From Bacillota bacterium (GTDB lineage: Bacteria > Bacillota > Clostridia > Lachnospirales > Lachnospiraceae), in NCBI GenBank assembly GCA_023416695.1, contig JAEZGY010000058.1, positions 57,232-121,231 of the forward strand: 64,000 bases of DNA, given 5' to 3'. Below, one piece after another: positions 6,318-14,358 of the stretch. The notes beneath the pieces are model-generated. The model was not told where the DNA came from. It did not search any database and was given only the letters and a program-made list of their open reading frames with translations. The position numbers and the translations under genes were made by a program. Numbering within the stretch: position 1 is the stretch's first letter; every line of letters starts with the position of its first letter.

Positions 6318-7086
6318 AGATGTTTTTTCTATTAAATAAAGCGATAGAAGATATTATATTAATACCAATCAAGAATACAGTGACCATTATGGCCACAATA
6401 TACTGGTTTAAGGTAGATGCACCTGTCAGTAGGGTACTTGAGTCCATTAGGTGAATAGGTGAATATTCTTTTAAGGCTGGTAGTAAGCCAAGTAAGTATA
6501 CAGTCAAGAAAGCACCACCTACGGATAATATGATAGAGGAAGTAGAGGTAAAGATTGTGGAAGCCAGTGGGATAATGCTAATTAACCATAGGCCGAATAT
6601 ATAGAATATAAATGCTGCAAATACAACATTTTTAGCTATACTGTTATCCCAGTAATAAGCATTATATCCATAGGTAATACCATAGCTAAGTACATACCCT
6701 AGGGTCCAAAGAACAGATATAGCCACTGTTTTAGAAATAATTATTTTAAAACGGCTTAGTCCTTTGGTAATAATATTAATCAGAGTGCCTTTTTGATATT
6801 CCAAGGATAAAATTCCACCAAACATCACTAGAAAGATGATGAGTGCAATGGGTATGTTTTTGAAGAATTGGCCCCAAGAGGTTAGAGCATCTACCTGTAT
6901 ATTTGTAAATGAAATACCGGTTTTCTCTAGATCTTCTGCTAAAAGCTCCATCATCCATGGTGTAATTTTTGTGATAGCTGGATTCATAAGACCAAACAAA
7001 GTAAAGATGATAGTTAGAATTAACAACCTTCCTGAACGTAGCTGCTCTGTAAATTCCTTTTTGGTAAAAGTGATTAATTGTCTCAT
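6316..7086 (-). CDS. ABC-2 type transporter permease (YxlG-like)
   Basis: Membrane subunit of a two-gene ABC exporter, 256 residues with about six membrane segments of the ABC-2 type (first segment LLILTIIFTLFGL, last VTVFLIGINIISSIALFN). ATG 7086 overlaps the stop of the ATPase gene (ATGA), which together with GGAGG sets the start; a longer frame upstream would lie inside the ATPase gene. The sequence FTKKEFTEQLRSGR at the start is the usual cytoplasmic lead of these permeases. The set PLDc_N protein, ATPase, permease matches the Bacillus YxlE-YxlF-YxlG arrangement; the substrate is unknown. Confidence 0.85.
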   Translation of the reverse strand: MRQLITFTKKEFTEQLRSGRLLILTIIFTLFGLMNPAITKITPWMMELLAEDLEKTGISFTNIQVDALTSWGQFFKNIPIALIIFLVMFGGILSLEYQKGTLINIITKGLSRFKIIISKTVAISVLWTLGYVLSYGITYGYNAYYWDNSIAKNVVFAAFIFYIFGLWLISIIPLASTIFTSTSSIILSVGGAFLTVYLLGLLPALKEYSPIHLMDSSTLLTGASTLNQYIVAIMVTVFLIGINIISSIALFNRKNI

Positions 7087-7985
7087 TTCCCGACCACCTC
7101 CAAAAACATATCCTCCAATGTGGGTTCTAGTCTCTCTATACGCTGTATCACTATATTGTTTTGCCATAGGCACTCCATCATTTTTAGCATCTCTTTTTCG
7201 CTTTTTCTTGCAAATATCACCTTGTTCTCTCCTGATATTGTACCGCCAGGGTAGAGGGAAGTAAAAAGCTTAGTATCGTCAGCGGTGTAGAAGTCTATTT
7301 CAATGCTATTTCCTGTTCTCATACTCTTAATCTCATCAATGGTCCCCTTAAGAGCAATCGTTCCATCATGTAAAAAGGCGATGTGGTCGCAAATACGATC
7401 AACATCTGCAAGAATATGTGTAGAAAAAAGCACAGTAGTATGCTCCTTCACATTGTATAGGATATCTAGGATTTCTTTTCTCCCTACAGGATCAAGAGCT
7501 GAGGTTGGTTCGTCGCAGATAAGAAGCTTAGGACTATTTAGAAGAGCTTGAGCAATCCCAAGTCTTTGCTTCATGCCACGAGAGAAACTGTGAATACGCT
7601 TGTTTGCTGTTTTAAGGCCAACTAGTGTAAGTAATTCCTCTGACTTTTTCTTAATGTCCTCCTTCTTCATACCAGTGATTTGACCACACAATGTTAGATA
7701 TTCTTTTGGGGTCATATATCCATAGAATTCTGGTACGTCTGGTAAATAGCCAATGTATTGATTTGTGCTATTTTGGCCATAAGATACTAAGGTATCGTTT
7801 ACTCTAATTTCTCCATGATCAGGCTTTTGAAGACCTAGTATCATCTTCATTGTTGTAGTTTTTCCAGCACCGTTTTCTCCAATGAAGCCAAAAATAGCAT
7901 GTTCAGGTACAAGTAAGTTTAGATCCTTTATTACTTTATTCTGACCAAAGGACTTATGGAGGTGAGAAATCTCTAAAATATTCAT
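7083..7985 (-). CDS. ABC transporter ATP-binding protein (YxlF-like)
   Basis: Nucleotide-binding subunit for the permease downstream, 300 residues. Visible are Walker A GENGAGKTT (about residue 38), Q-loop, signature FSRGMKQRLG, Walker B LLICDEPTSALD and the switch histidine STHIL. A C-terminal regulatory stretch of about 85 residues follows, as in drug or bacitracin-type ABC-2 exporters. ATG 7985 with GAGGAG overlaps the last base of the preceding stop codon (TAATG), so the small membrane protein, ATPase and permease are tightly coupled. Confidence 0.92.
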   Translation of the reverse strand: MNILEISHLHKSFGQNKVIKDLNLLVPEHAIFGFIGENGAGKTTTMKMILGLQKPDHGEIRVNDTLVSYGQNSTNQYIGYLPDVPEFYGYMTPKEYLTLCGQITGMKKEDIKKKSEELLTLVGLKTANKRIHSFSRGMKQRLGIAQALLNSPKLLICDEPTSALDPVGRKEILDILYNVKEHTTVLFSTHILADVDRICDHIAFLHDGTIALKGTIDEIKSMRTGNSIEIDFYTADDTKLFTSLYPGGTISGENKVIFARKSEKEMLKMMECLWQNNIVIQRIERLEPTLEDMFLEVVGK

Positions 7986-8191
7986 TATTGCTCCTCTCGA
8001 CCTAAAATAAAGTACAAAATAGGTCCAATGTATTCCATACCTACAATGGCAACAATTAACCACAGGATACGATTCCCTCGCTTATAATTTTTGTGAGTAA
8101 GAATGTGCCATAGGGTATAGGCAAGTAACAGAAATTGCACCACGATTAGTGGAATTAAAAATGGTAATAATTCTTGTAGTTGTTGTGGCAT
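7985..8191 (-). CDS. Small PLDc_N-type membrane protein (YxlE-like)
   Basis: A 68-residue protein with two membrane helices (LIPLIVVQFLLLAYTLWHIL and LWLIVAIVGMEYIGPILYFILG) joined by the basic HKNYKRGNR loop. This is the phospholipase D/cardiolipin synthase N-terminal-like module found as a stand-alone protein, as in Bacillus YxlE, which lies next to the YxlF-YxlG ABC exporter. It has GGAGG inside the end of the regulator gene. Its role may be to regulate or help the exporter (inference from context). Confidence 0.85.
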   Translation of the reverse strand: MPQQLQELLPFLIPLIVVQFLLLAYTLWHILTHKNYKRGNRILWLIVAIVGMEYIGPILYFILGREEQ

Positions 8192-8193
8192 AC

Positions 8194-9312
8194 TTATTTT
8201 ACCTCCATAAAATTAGATTTTAATATATGATATTCAGGTTCATTTTCTAAAACTGCAAAAGCAGGGTGGTTTAGGAGCCCCTTGATATCTTCAACAATAA
8301 GCTTCCTGTTTCTTGGTGCACTCTCATCAATATCAAACTGTACAAATTGCTCTTCGATTAAAGTGAAATAGTCATCCCCGTGGAGTGTAATGGTCTCTTC
8401 AGATAGTAAAATCCTCATACACGAACTGCACATAGTAAGGTAATGAATGGCACTTTTCTTTTGGTTATGCATAGCATAGATGACTGCGGCGTGATAGTAG
8501 AATATACCTGAAGCATTTGGGTTTAAATTCTCTAGGTGATAGGTCTTTATTAAGTTGGAAGCACGAAGTATAGTTTCTTCACATATGTCTAATTCATGAC
8601 TGTGAATCATTAAATATTTTGTAGAATTACCTATTAAGACCAGTAGATGATTATACATACTTAGTTGTGTTAACCCATCTGCTTTCTTGACATCACCTAC
8701 AAGGAGATAGGCATCAATTAGTAGGGATTCACTTTGATTGGCAAGCCGGTCAGGTCTAATGGTATCATTTAGGTTATCAATTACCTCAGAGCCTTTCCCT
8801 AATAGTAGGTTTGCATAGGCTTTTATGATCATTGCATCATTACAGGTACCTAAATCTTGACAATCAGACATAATATGTTCACAGAGCTCACCCATGGACT
8901 CTAGAATCTCTTTTTGCCTTTCTGGGGTTTTCGACAGCGTATAATGGTTTAACCAAAGGAGACAAATTTTAATGAGGAATGGATAACAGTTGTAATAATG
9001 CTTCACAAGTTGATTGGTTTTTTCTATGGTTTCTTCAAAAGAGCATTCAGCAAAATCCGTAGCAACCTCATGATACAATTTTAGTATTTGCTCCTTACTA
9101 AGTTGAGGGTTATAACCTAGCAGCTCATCCACTGTTACATCAAAAAAGGTAGCAAGCCGTGGCAGAAGCGCAATGTCAGGTGTGCTTTTTTTTGTTTCCC
9201 ACTTAGAGACAGAGGCCTTGGTGACTCCGACAAAGTCAGCTAGCTGTTCCTGTGTTAATTTTTTCTTATTTCGAAAACGTATGATATTCTCTGCAATGTT
9301 AAAGGTATCCAT
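8194..9312 (-). CDS. XRE-family transcriptional regulator with TPR-like C-terminal domain
   Basis: A 372-residue regulator. Residues 1-65 form a Cro/CI helix-turn-helix (IAENIIRFRNKKKLTQEQLADFVGVTKASVSKWE), ending in the typical FFDVTVDELLGY. The remaining 300 residues are helical and repeat-like, probably a sensor or dimerisation domain; no enzyme motif is seen. ATG 9312 is set by AAAGGAG upstream. It is the first gene of a four-gene unit with the YxlE/F/G-like exporter (2-base gap to the next gene), so it probably controls that exporter and itself. Decameric GATAC repeats lie just upstream of its promoter. Confidence 0.88.
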   Translation of the reverse strand: MDTFNIAENIIRFRNKKKLTQEQLADFVGVTKASVSKWETKKSTPDIALLPRLATFFDVTVDELLGYNPQLSKEQILKLYHEVATDFAECSFEETIEKTNQLVKHYYNCYPFLIKICLLWLNHYTLSKTPERQKEILESMGELCEHIMSDCQDLGTCNDAMIIKAYANLLLGKGSEVIDNLNDTIRPDRLANQSESLLIDAYLLVGDVKKADGLTQLSMYNHLLVLIGNSTKYLMIHSHELDICEETILRASNLIKTYHLENLNPNASGIFYYHAAVIYAMHNQKKSAIHYLTMCSSCMRILLSEETITLHGDDYFTLIEEQFVQFDIDESAPRNRKLIVEDIKGLLNHPAFAVLENEPEYHILKSNFMEVK

Positions 9313-9339
9313 AACTGTATTCTCCTTTACTATATCTCG

Positions 9340-9368
9340 ATTATATAGTTTTTTTTTGTAAAAAGCAA
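9340..9368 (-). promoter_or_regulatory. Sigma-A promoter of the XRE regulator and exporter operon
   Basis: Minus strand TTGCTT (9363-9368), 17-base spacer, TATAAT (9340-9345). Confidence 0.7.
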
Positions 9369-9378
9369 TGGAGTGTAA

Positions 9379-9414
9379 CGATACAATACGATACAAAATC
9401 AACCATTAGGATAC
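9379..9414. repeat. Decamer-spaced GATAC direct repeats upstream of the XRE gene
   Basis: CGATAC at 9379 and 9389 and GGATAC at 9409 are spaced by exact multiples of 10 bases, about 10 bases beyond the -35 box. The same arrangement precedes the SGNH hydrolase gene at 30740-30775. Possible regulator-binding site on one face of the helix. Confidence 0.4.
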
Positions 9415-9457
9415 AAAGAAGTAGGTATCAACCATTCGATTAATACCTACTTCTTTG
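9414..9457. terminator. Inverted repeat ending the second ABC module
   Basis: Perfect 15-bp arms (9414-9428 and 9443-9457), 24 bases beyond the stop of the minus-strand permease gene. It lacks a T-run, so termination is likely but not certain. Confidence 0.6.
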
Positions 9458-9480
9458 ATATTACATAGAATACGATTATA

Positions 9481-10284
9481 TCATGAACCTGTTCCAGAGT
9501 ATCTTATTGCGCCAAACATCCATACTTTGTAGCTTAGTATAAAAAAGGCGATTCCTATTACTGGGGTAAACCATGCTAGGATATGTATGCTGTCTGGTCG
9601 AAGGAAAAATAAACTTGGATAGTAGGCAACAAAGCCGATTGGAATAACAAAGGTAAAGATAAACTTAAACACACCACTAAAGATGTTAACTGGATATTTG
9701 GTGTACTCCGTAAATTTAAAGATGGTTACCATAATATATCCTGAATTCATTACCCAGAAGCAGGTTGCAGCAGCCAGATTCATGATGCTAATCATAATGA
9801 GTGAAGCCGAGAGAAATAATACAAGTAACAATAATATGGTGACAAAGGTTACTGGAAGGCCTAGGTGGCTCCAGGAATAAATAAGTAGGATAAGGCCCAT
9901 TACAAATTCCCCAAGACCTTTTGGATCAAATACTTCTGAGATAAAATAGAAATATAAGTTCATTGGACGAAAACAGTATTTGACGAAGTCTCCTGAATAT
10001 ACGTAGGTTCTTAGATTCCAGTTGTTATCAAAGAAGCACTGCATAGGTGTTAGGGCCATTAAAGAGAAGCCATATAAGAATAAAATCTCATAATAGTTCC
10101 ACCCGTTGATGTTATTAAAGTTCTGGAACATAATCCAGAAGACAATGAGCCCTGCCAGATTAGTTAATACCATTCCTAGTAGAGAAATAACAAAATCCGC
10201 ACGATAACTCATTTTACTTTTTAAGTCTTGGCCTAATATTTTAAAATAAATCCCAGAATAAAATCTTAATTTACTTTTCTTCAT
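9481..10284 (-). CDS. ABC-2 family permease, second subunit
   Basis: A 267-residue membrane protein with six predicted membrane segments. With the preceding gene it belongs to the paired permeases of the ABC-2-like family (DUF990/COG3694 type): it starts with a basic lead (MKKSKLRFYSGIYFKILGQDLKSKMSYRADF), carries the family's FWIMFQNF / GWNYYEILFLYG region and YSGDFVKYCFRPMN, where the exporter's coupling segment lies. It is the last gene of the ATPase-permease-permease unit, 5 bases after the previous stop. Substrate unknown. Confidence 0.85.
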   Translation of the reverse strand: MKKSKLRFYSGIYFKILGQDLKSKMSYRADFVISLLGMVLTNLAGLIVFWIMFQNFNNINGWNYYEILFLYGFSLMALTPMQCFFDNNWNLRTYVYSGDFVKYCFRPMNLYFYFISEVFDPKGLGEFVMGLILLIYSWSHLGLPVTFVTILLLLVLFLSASLIMISIMNLAAATCFWVMNSGYIMVTIFKFTEYTKYPVNIFSGVFKFIFTFVIPIGFVAYYPSLFFLRPDSIHILAWFTPVIGIAFFILSYKVWMFGAIRYSGTGS

Positions 10285-10289
10285 CTACA

Positions 10290-11087
10290 TCAGCCTCCAT
10301 TCACAGTAATCTTATTAAGGGACCATTTCCAAAAGAGGGTGGCACCTCCAAAGAGAATGACTACCCACATGAGCTGAGTAGCATACATTTTACCAATGGT
10401 TTGGGCAGATAGATCTGAATGGAGAAGCATCTGCAAGGGAGTGTGATAAATAGACTGAAAAGGAAGTCGTTCCACAATAACTCGTATTTCATCTGGAAAG
10501 AACACCAAAGGTATACTTGCTCCAGATAGTAGGCTGATGATAACCTCTTTCATAATGTTAATTCCCCAAGAGGACTGGGTAAACAAGCATAAAGTTCCTA
10601 TCATCATATTAATCATATAGTTAATAAGAAATCCAAGGATAAAGGATGGGAGAAATCGTAGCAAGTTCATTCCTAATGGAATAGCACAGCCTGAGAGAAA
10701 GTAGACCGCTATAGCAGTAGGAAGGAATACAATAAAAAACCTTACTACAACTTCACCTGTATTACTAAAAAAGGTATAGGCACCAAAACGAATTGGTTTT
10801 AATAAGTCCAAAACAATGGTTCCTTGTTGTACCTTTCGGCTCATTTGCCACACAAGAAAGACCTCTACCATGCTAACCATTGAGCCAGCAAGAACAAGAT
10901 AAATCATAGTGTCAGAGAAAGTCATTCCATTAACCACGCCTGTAGGAGAGGAATTAAATATAGCTTTCCAAAGGAAATAGATAATTATCATGTAAATAAT
11001 ATTCCCTATAAATGTTACAAATAAGGATAGACGAAACGTAAGGCCTTCTAGGATTCCTGCTTTCGTTAGTGTAAAATATTTTTTCAT
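10290..11087 (-). CDS. ABC-2 family permease, first subunit
   Basis: A 265-residue membrane protein with about six segments, paralogous in plan to the following gene (basic lead, segment, WKAIFNSS, then QQGTIVLDLLKPIRFG, equivalent to its partner's SGDFVKYCFRPMN). ATG 11087 abuts the ATPase stop, with GGGAGG inside the end of that gene. The two permeases presumably form a heterodimer that works with the ATPase. The export substrate cannot be read. Confidence 0.85.
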   Translation of the reverse strand: MKKYFTLTKAGILEGLTFRLSLFVTFIGNIIYMIIIYFLWKAIFNSSPTGVVNGMTFSDTMIYLVLAGSMVSMVEVFLVWQMSRKVQQGTIVLDLLKPIRFGAYTFFSNTGEVVVRFFIVFLPTAIAVYFLSGCAIPLGMNLLRFLPSFILGFLINYMINMMIGTLCLFTQSSWGINIMKEVIISLLSGASIPLVFFPDEIRVIVERLPFQSIYHTPLQMLLHSDLSAQTIGKMYATQLMWVVILFGGATLFWKWSLNKITVNGG

Positions 11088-12134
11088 TTATTTTACACCT
11101 CCCTCATAGATCTTCTTGATCACACTTTCTGTGGAGATTTCCTGTAGCTGTATGTCACAAATGGGTTTCTTTGCTTGAATAGCATTCATAACAGACATAA
11201 CATCTACTTCCTCCTCATTTAGCAGCACATCAATCCAATCATCATTCACAAAGGCATTAATACTGTTTGCTGGAAATCTAGAGTCTAAGTACTCCTTGAG
11301 GATAGTAACTTCTCTATTTAAGGAGTCTTCGGATAACTGAGTCCCCTCTTTAGTGAACCTAAGCTTTAGAGTACGGTACGCCCCAAATAAGGTTCTAAGG
11401 TTTTCAATGTCCGCATTGTAAAGCATCTTCCCTTTATCTATAATAACAGTTCGTTGGCATAAGGAATCCACATCCCCCATATCGTGAGTGGTTAGTATAA
11501 CCGTAGTGTTTTTTTGCTTGTTCAGTTCTTTTACTAGATTACGAATCCTACTCTTCATGGATACATCTAGTCCTATGGTTGGCTCATCAAGAAATACAAC
11601 TTGAGGATTATGTAAAAAGGCAGCTAAGATATCACTTAAGGTTCTCTGACCTAAGGACATTTCACGTACTGGACGATGGTAGAGTGCACTAGCATCTACT
11701 AAAGAGTCATATAAGGCTATCATATCCTTATACGCTCTATCACTAATTTCATAGATGTTCTTTAGAATCTTAAAGGATTCAATTAAAGGTAGAGCCCACC
11801 ATAGCTGAGTACGTTGCCCAAAAACAACTCCAATGTTTTTGGCATTTTTAGTTCGGTTCTTATAAGGCTCTAAGCCGTTTACTAGTATGCTGCCGGATGT
11901 AGGCTTTAGAATACCACTCATCATCTTAATGGTAGTGCTTTTACCTGCACCATTCGGCCCTAAATAACCAACAATTTCTCCCTTTTTAATATCCATGGAG
12001 ACATTGTCCACTGCTTTTATGATCTTATAATCTCTTGAAAATAGGTCTTTGATGCTCCCTTTTAGTCCTTCGTGTCGATTAAGTACTTTAAATTCTTTCG
12101 TAACTTCTTCAATATGTATAATACTATCCGACAT
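11088..12134 (-). CDS. ABC transporter ATP-binding protein for the heterodimeric exporter
   Basis: A 348-residue ATPase. Walker A GPNGAGKST is near residue 60, signature MSLGQRTLSDI near 160, Walker B VVFLDEPTIGLD and switch TTHDM follow. The insertion VFGQRTQLWWALP after the Q-loop is typical of the ATPases that pair with DUF990-type permeases. A C-terminal domain of about 100 residues ends the protein. Start ATG 12134 follows AAAGGGGGG. It is the first gene of the three-gene unit and diverges from the subtilisin gene. Confidence 0.9.
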   Translation of the reverse strand: MSDSIIHIEEVTKEFKVLNRHEGLKGSIKDLFSRDYKIIKAVDNVSMDIKKGEIVGYLGPNGAGKSTTIKMMSGILKPTSGSILVNGLEPYKNRTKNAKNIGVVFGQRTQLWWALPLIESFKILKNIYEISDRAYKDMIALYDSLVDASALYHRPVREMSLGQRTLSDILAAFLHNPQVVFLDEPTIGLDVSMKSRIRNLVKELNKQKNTTVILTTHDMGDVDSLCQRTVIIDKGKMLYNADIENLRTLFGAYRTLKLRFTKEGTQLSEDSLNREVTILKEYLDSRFPANSINAFVNDDWIDVLLNEEEVDVMSVMNAIQAKKPICDIQLQEISTESVIKKIYEGGVK

Positions 12135-12283
12135 ATTGGCCCCCCTTTAACAAAATATAATACAACTTTGAATAATTTAGCATTATAGCACTATAGTTAT
12201 GGCTTTGCAAAGTTTTTTTCCATAAATAGCAAAATAGAGTATGCCTGAATATTATAATATGGATAACAGTTACGAGGTGAGGT

Positions 12284-13546
12284 ATGTACGGTTTACCAAT
12301 GTTTTTGCTCTTACAAAAAGGCCTTGGCCAGAGAACTAAGACAGAAACAAATAGATCTAGAGACATAGTTAAGAGTATGGAACAGTGTAATATTTCTTCT
12401 AGTAATAAAAATCAGGTTCAATTGATTTTAACAAATAAAGAATTTACAATGCTAAGTAAAGTATCTACTGTGGCATTTCGTGTAAAATATAGATTGCCGA
12501 TGATTGATTCTGTTGTTATTGAAGTAGGGAATAGCAAAAACTTTTTTGAACCATCCTTTCAGGGAAATAAGGAGGTTGAAATGGATTCCATCATTCAGGC
12601 TCAGATGAAGAGAGCGGGCTCCATTATACAATTGGAAAGTGCCCATGAAAAAGGAATCTATGGGGAGGGCATAGGAGTTGCCATTTTAGACACAGGTATT
12701 TATCCACATCCTGACTTTACCTATGGAAGAAATCGAATTGTGGCATTTTATGATGTTATCAATGGACGTAAAATTCCCTATGATGACAATGGACATGGAA
12801 CTCATGTAGCAGGCATCATTGCAGGAAATGGAAGTGAGTCAAAAGGAGAGTATATAGGCGTTGCTCCAAAATGTAATATTATTGGTGTGAAGGTTTTAAA
12901 TCATAAAGGAAATGGCAATGTATCTGATGTTCTTCAAGGACTTCAATGGGTGGTTGATAACAAGGAGCGTTATAATATTAAGGTGGTAAATATATCTGTA
13001 GGAACTTCCACAACAGATAGTATGGATGAAGAGTCTGCTCTTGTAAGGGGAGTGAATGCTGTTTGGGATGCTGGAATCATTGTAGTAGTTGCAGCAGGGA
13101 ATAATGGACCAAAGCCAAAAAGTATCTCAACTCCTGGAATAAGCCGTAAGGTGATTACAGTAGGAGCATCTGACGATGATATTCCAGTAGAATTAGCTGG
13201 AACTAAGGCAAAAGATTACTCAGGAAGAGGGCCAACTGCTGCCTGTATTAAGAAACCAGATGTAGTTGCCCCTGGCTCCAATATCGTGTCTTGCAATGCT
13301 TCTCGTGGAAAAAATACATTTTCTTTCTTCGGTTCTAGAAGAGATTATTCTATGTATACAGTAAAAAGTGGAACCTCTATGGCTACTCCAATTGTATCTG
13401 GAGCTATTGTTCTACTCCTTAGCTTGTATCCAGAGATGACCAACCAAGAGGTGAAATTACGAATAAAAAATAGTGCCATTGATTTAGGGCAACCATGGAG
13501 TAAGCAAGGATGGGGCCTTTTAAATGTCAAGGAATTATTAAGATGA
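12284..13546 (+). CDS. Intracellular subtilisin-like serine protease (S8)
   Basis: A 420-residue subtilase with all catalytic motifs: Asp in VAILDTGIYPHPDF, His in DDNGHGTHVAGI, oxyanion Asn in VAAGNNGP and Ser in SGTSMATPIVSG. There is no signal peptide. Instead about 120 residues of hydrophilic N-terminal sequence precede the catalytic domain, a longer prodomain-like region than in Bacillus IspA. A small insertion rich in Arg and Lys lies before the catalytic Ser (SRGKNTFSFFGSRRDY). It is a single gene with GAGGTGAGGT before the ATG. Likely a cytoplasmic or cortex-acting protease, for example in protein turnover or sporulation (inference). Confidence 0.92.
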   Translation: MYGLPMFLLLQKGLGQRTKTETNRSRDIVKSMEQCNISSSNKNQVQLILTNKEFTMLSKVSTVAFRVKYRLPMIDSVVIEVGNSKNFFEPSFQGNKEVEMDSIIQAQMKRAGSIIQLESAHEKGIYGEGIGVAILDTGIYPHPDFTYGRNRIVAFYDVINGRKIPYDDNGHGTHVAGIIAGNGSESKGEYIGVAPKCNIIGVKVLNHKGNGNVSDVLQGLQWVVDNKERYNIKVVNISVGTSTTDSMDEESALVRGVNAVWDAGIIVVVAAGNNGPKPKSISTPGISRKVITVGASDDDIPVELAGTKAKDYSGRGPTAACIKKPDVVAPGSNIVSCNASRGKNTFSFFGSRRDYSMYTVKSGTSMATPIVSGAIVLLLSLYPEMTNQEVKLRIKNSAIDLGQPWSKQGWGLLNVKELLR

Positions 13547-13681
13547 AATACTACCAAAATTACTTGTTACTTATGACGAAAATAGTAAAGAAAAAAAATT
13601 ATATAGTGTATATGGAAGAAACATGGTAAAATAGAAATAGCTAGATTAGATTACCATTGGAGAAGGAATGGGGGCGTAAAT

Positions 13682-14119
13682 ATGTTTGACTTTAAGTTTG
13701 ATTGGAAAGACGAACTTAATACGGGCATAGAAGCCATTGACCAGCAGCATCAGGAAATGTTTCGTATAGTACGAGATATTGAACAACTTTTGATTACTCA
13801 TTGTATCGGAGTTACTGAAAAACAGCTATATGGTATCATTCGTGAGCTTCGGGAGTTCGTGTCTTATCATTTTTATGAAGAAGAGAAATTGATGAAAAAG
13901 TATGGTGTAGCTACCTATGATGATCATGTGAAGGACCACAAGAGAATGGTTAAGTTAATAGAAAGTATTAACATTCCTAGATTAGGAAAACAACCATACG
14001 AAGAACTATTGAAGATTAAGGAAGGCATTCAGGATAACATTTTTGAGCATATGTTTACTATAGATGTGAAGATGTGCAAAGAGATTAGAGAGCAAATGAT
14101 GATTAAGAAGATAGTATAG
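13682..14119 (+). CDS. Bacteriohemerythrin
   Basis: An oxygen-binding non-haem diiron protein of 145 residues. The four-helix ligand set is visible: WKDELNTGIEAIDQQHQEMF (His and Asp), HFYEEEKLM (His and Glu), DDHVKDHKRMV (His, His) and EHMFTIDVKM (His, Asp). The full iron-ligand pattern is present. Single-domain hemerythrins in anaerobes are thought to sense or scavenge oxygen. The ATG follows GGGGGCG-like sequence at 13671-13677; the gene is monocistronic with a terminator after it. Confidence 0.95.
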   Translation: MFDFKFDWKDELNTGIEAIDQQHQEMFRIVRDIEQLLITHCIGVTEKQLYGIIRELREFVSYHFYEEEKLMKKYGVATYDDHVKDHKRMVKLIESINIPRLGKQPYEELLKIKEGIQDNIFEHMFTIDVKMCKEIREQMMIKKIV

Positions 14120-14182
14120 TATTATATAATGTGGGTATGATAAGCTAGGAGAGAGTATAATAAGAGGAATATAGAAAGATAT

Positions 14183-14215
14183 AATCCCTGTGGGTAACCA
14201 TAGGGATTTATTTTT
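14183..14215 (+). terminator. Terminator after the hemerythrin gene
   Basis: AATCCCT.TGG / CCA.AGGGATT stem with a short loop and a T-rich tail. Confidence 0.75.
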
Positions 14216-14289
14216 GGAAGAAAAAAGTTTTTATTTAATATATAATAACAAAAATATTAATAAATAATGCATAAAAATACAATTATTAC

Positions 14290-14318
14290 TTGAATTAACT
14301 GACAAATTATGATATTAT
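14290..14318 (+). promoter_or_regulatory. Promoter of the YjiH-type gene
   Basis: TTGAAT (14290-14295), 17-base spacer, TATTAT (14313-14318), 41 bases before the ATG. Confidence 0.55.
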
Positions 14319-14358
14319 CAAGTTCGTTTTTACTATTTTTGTGTAAAGGATTGTACCT

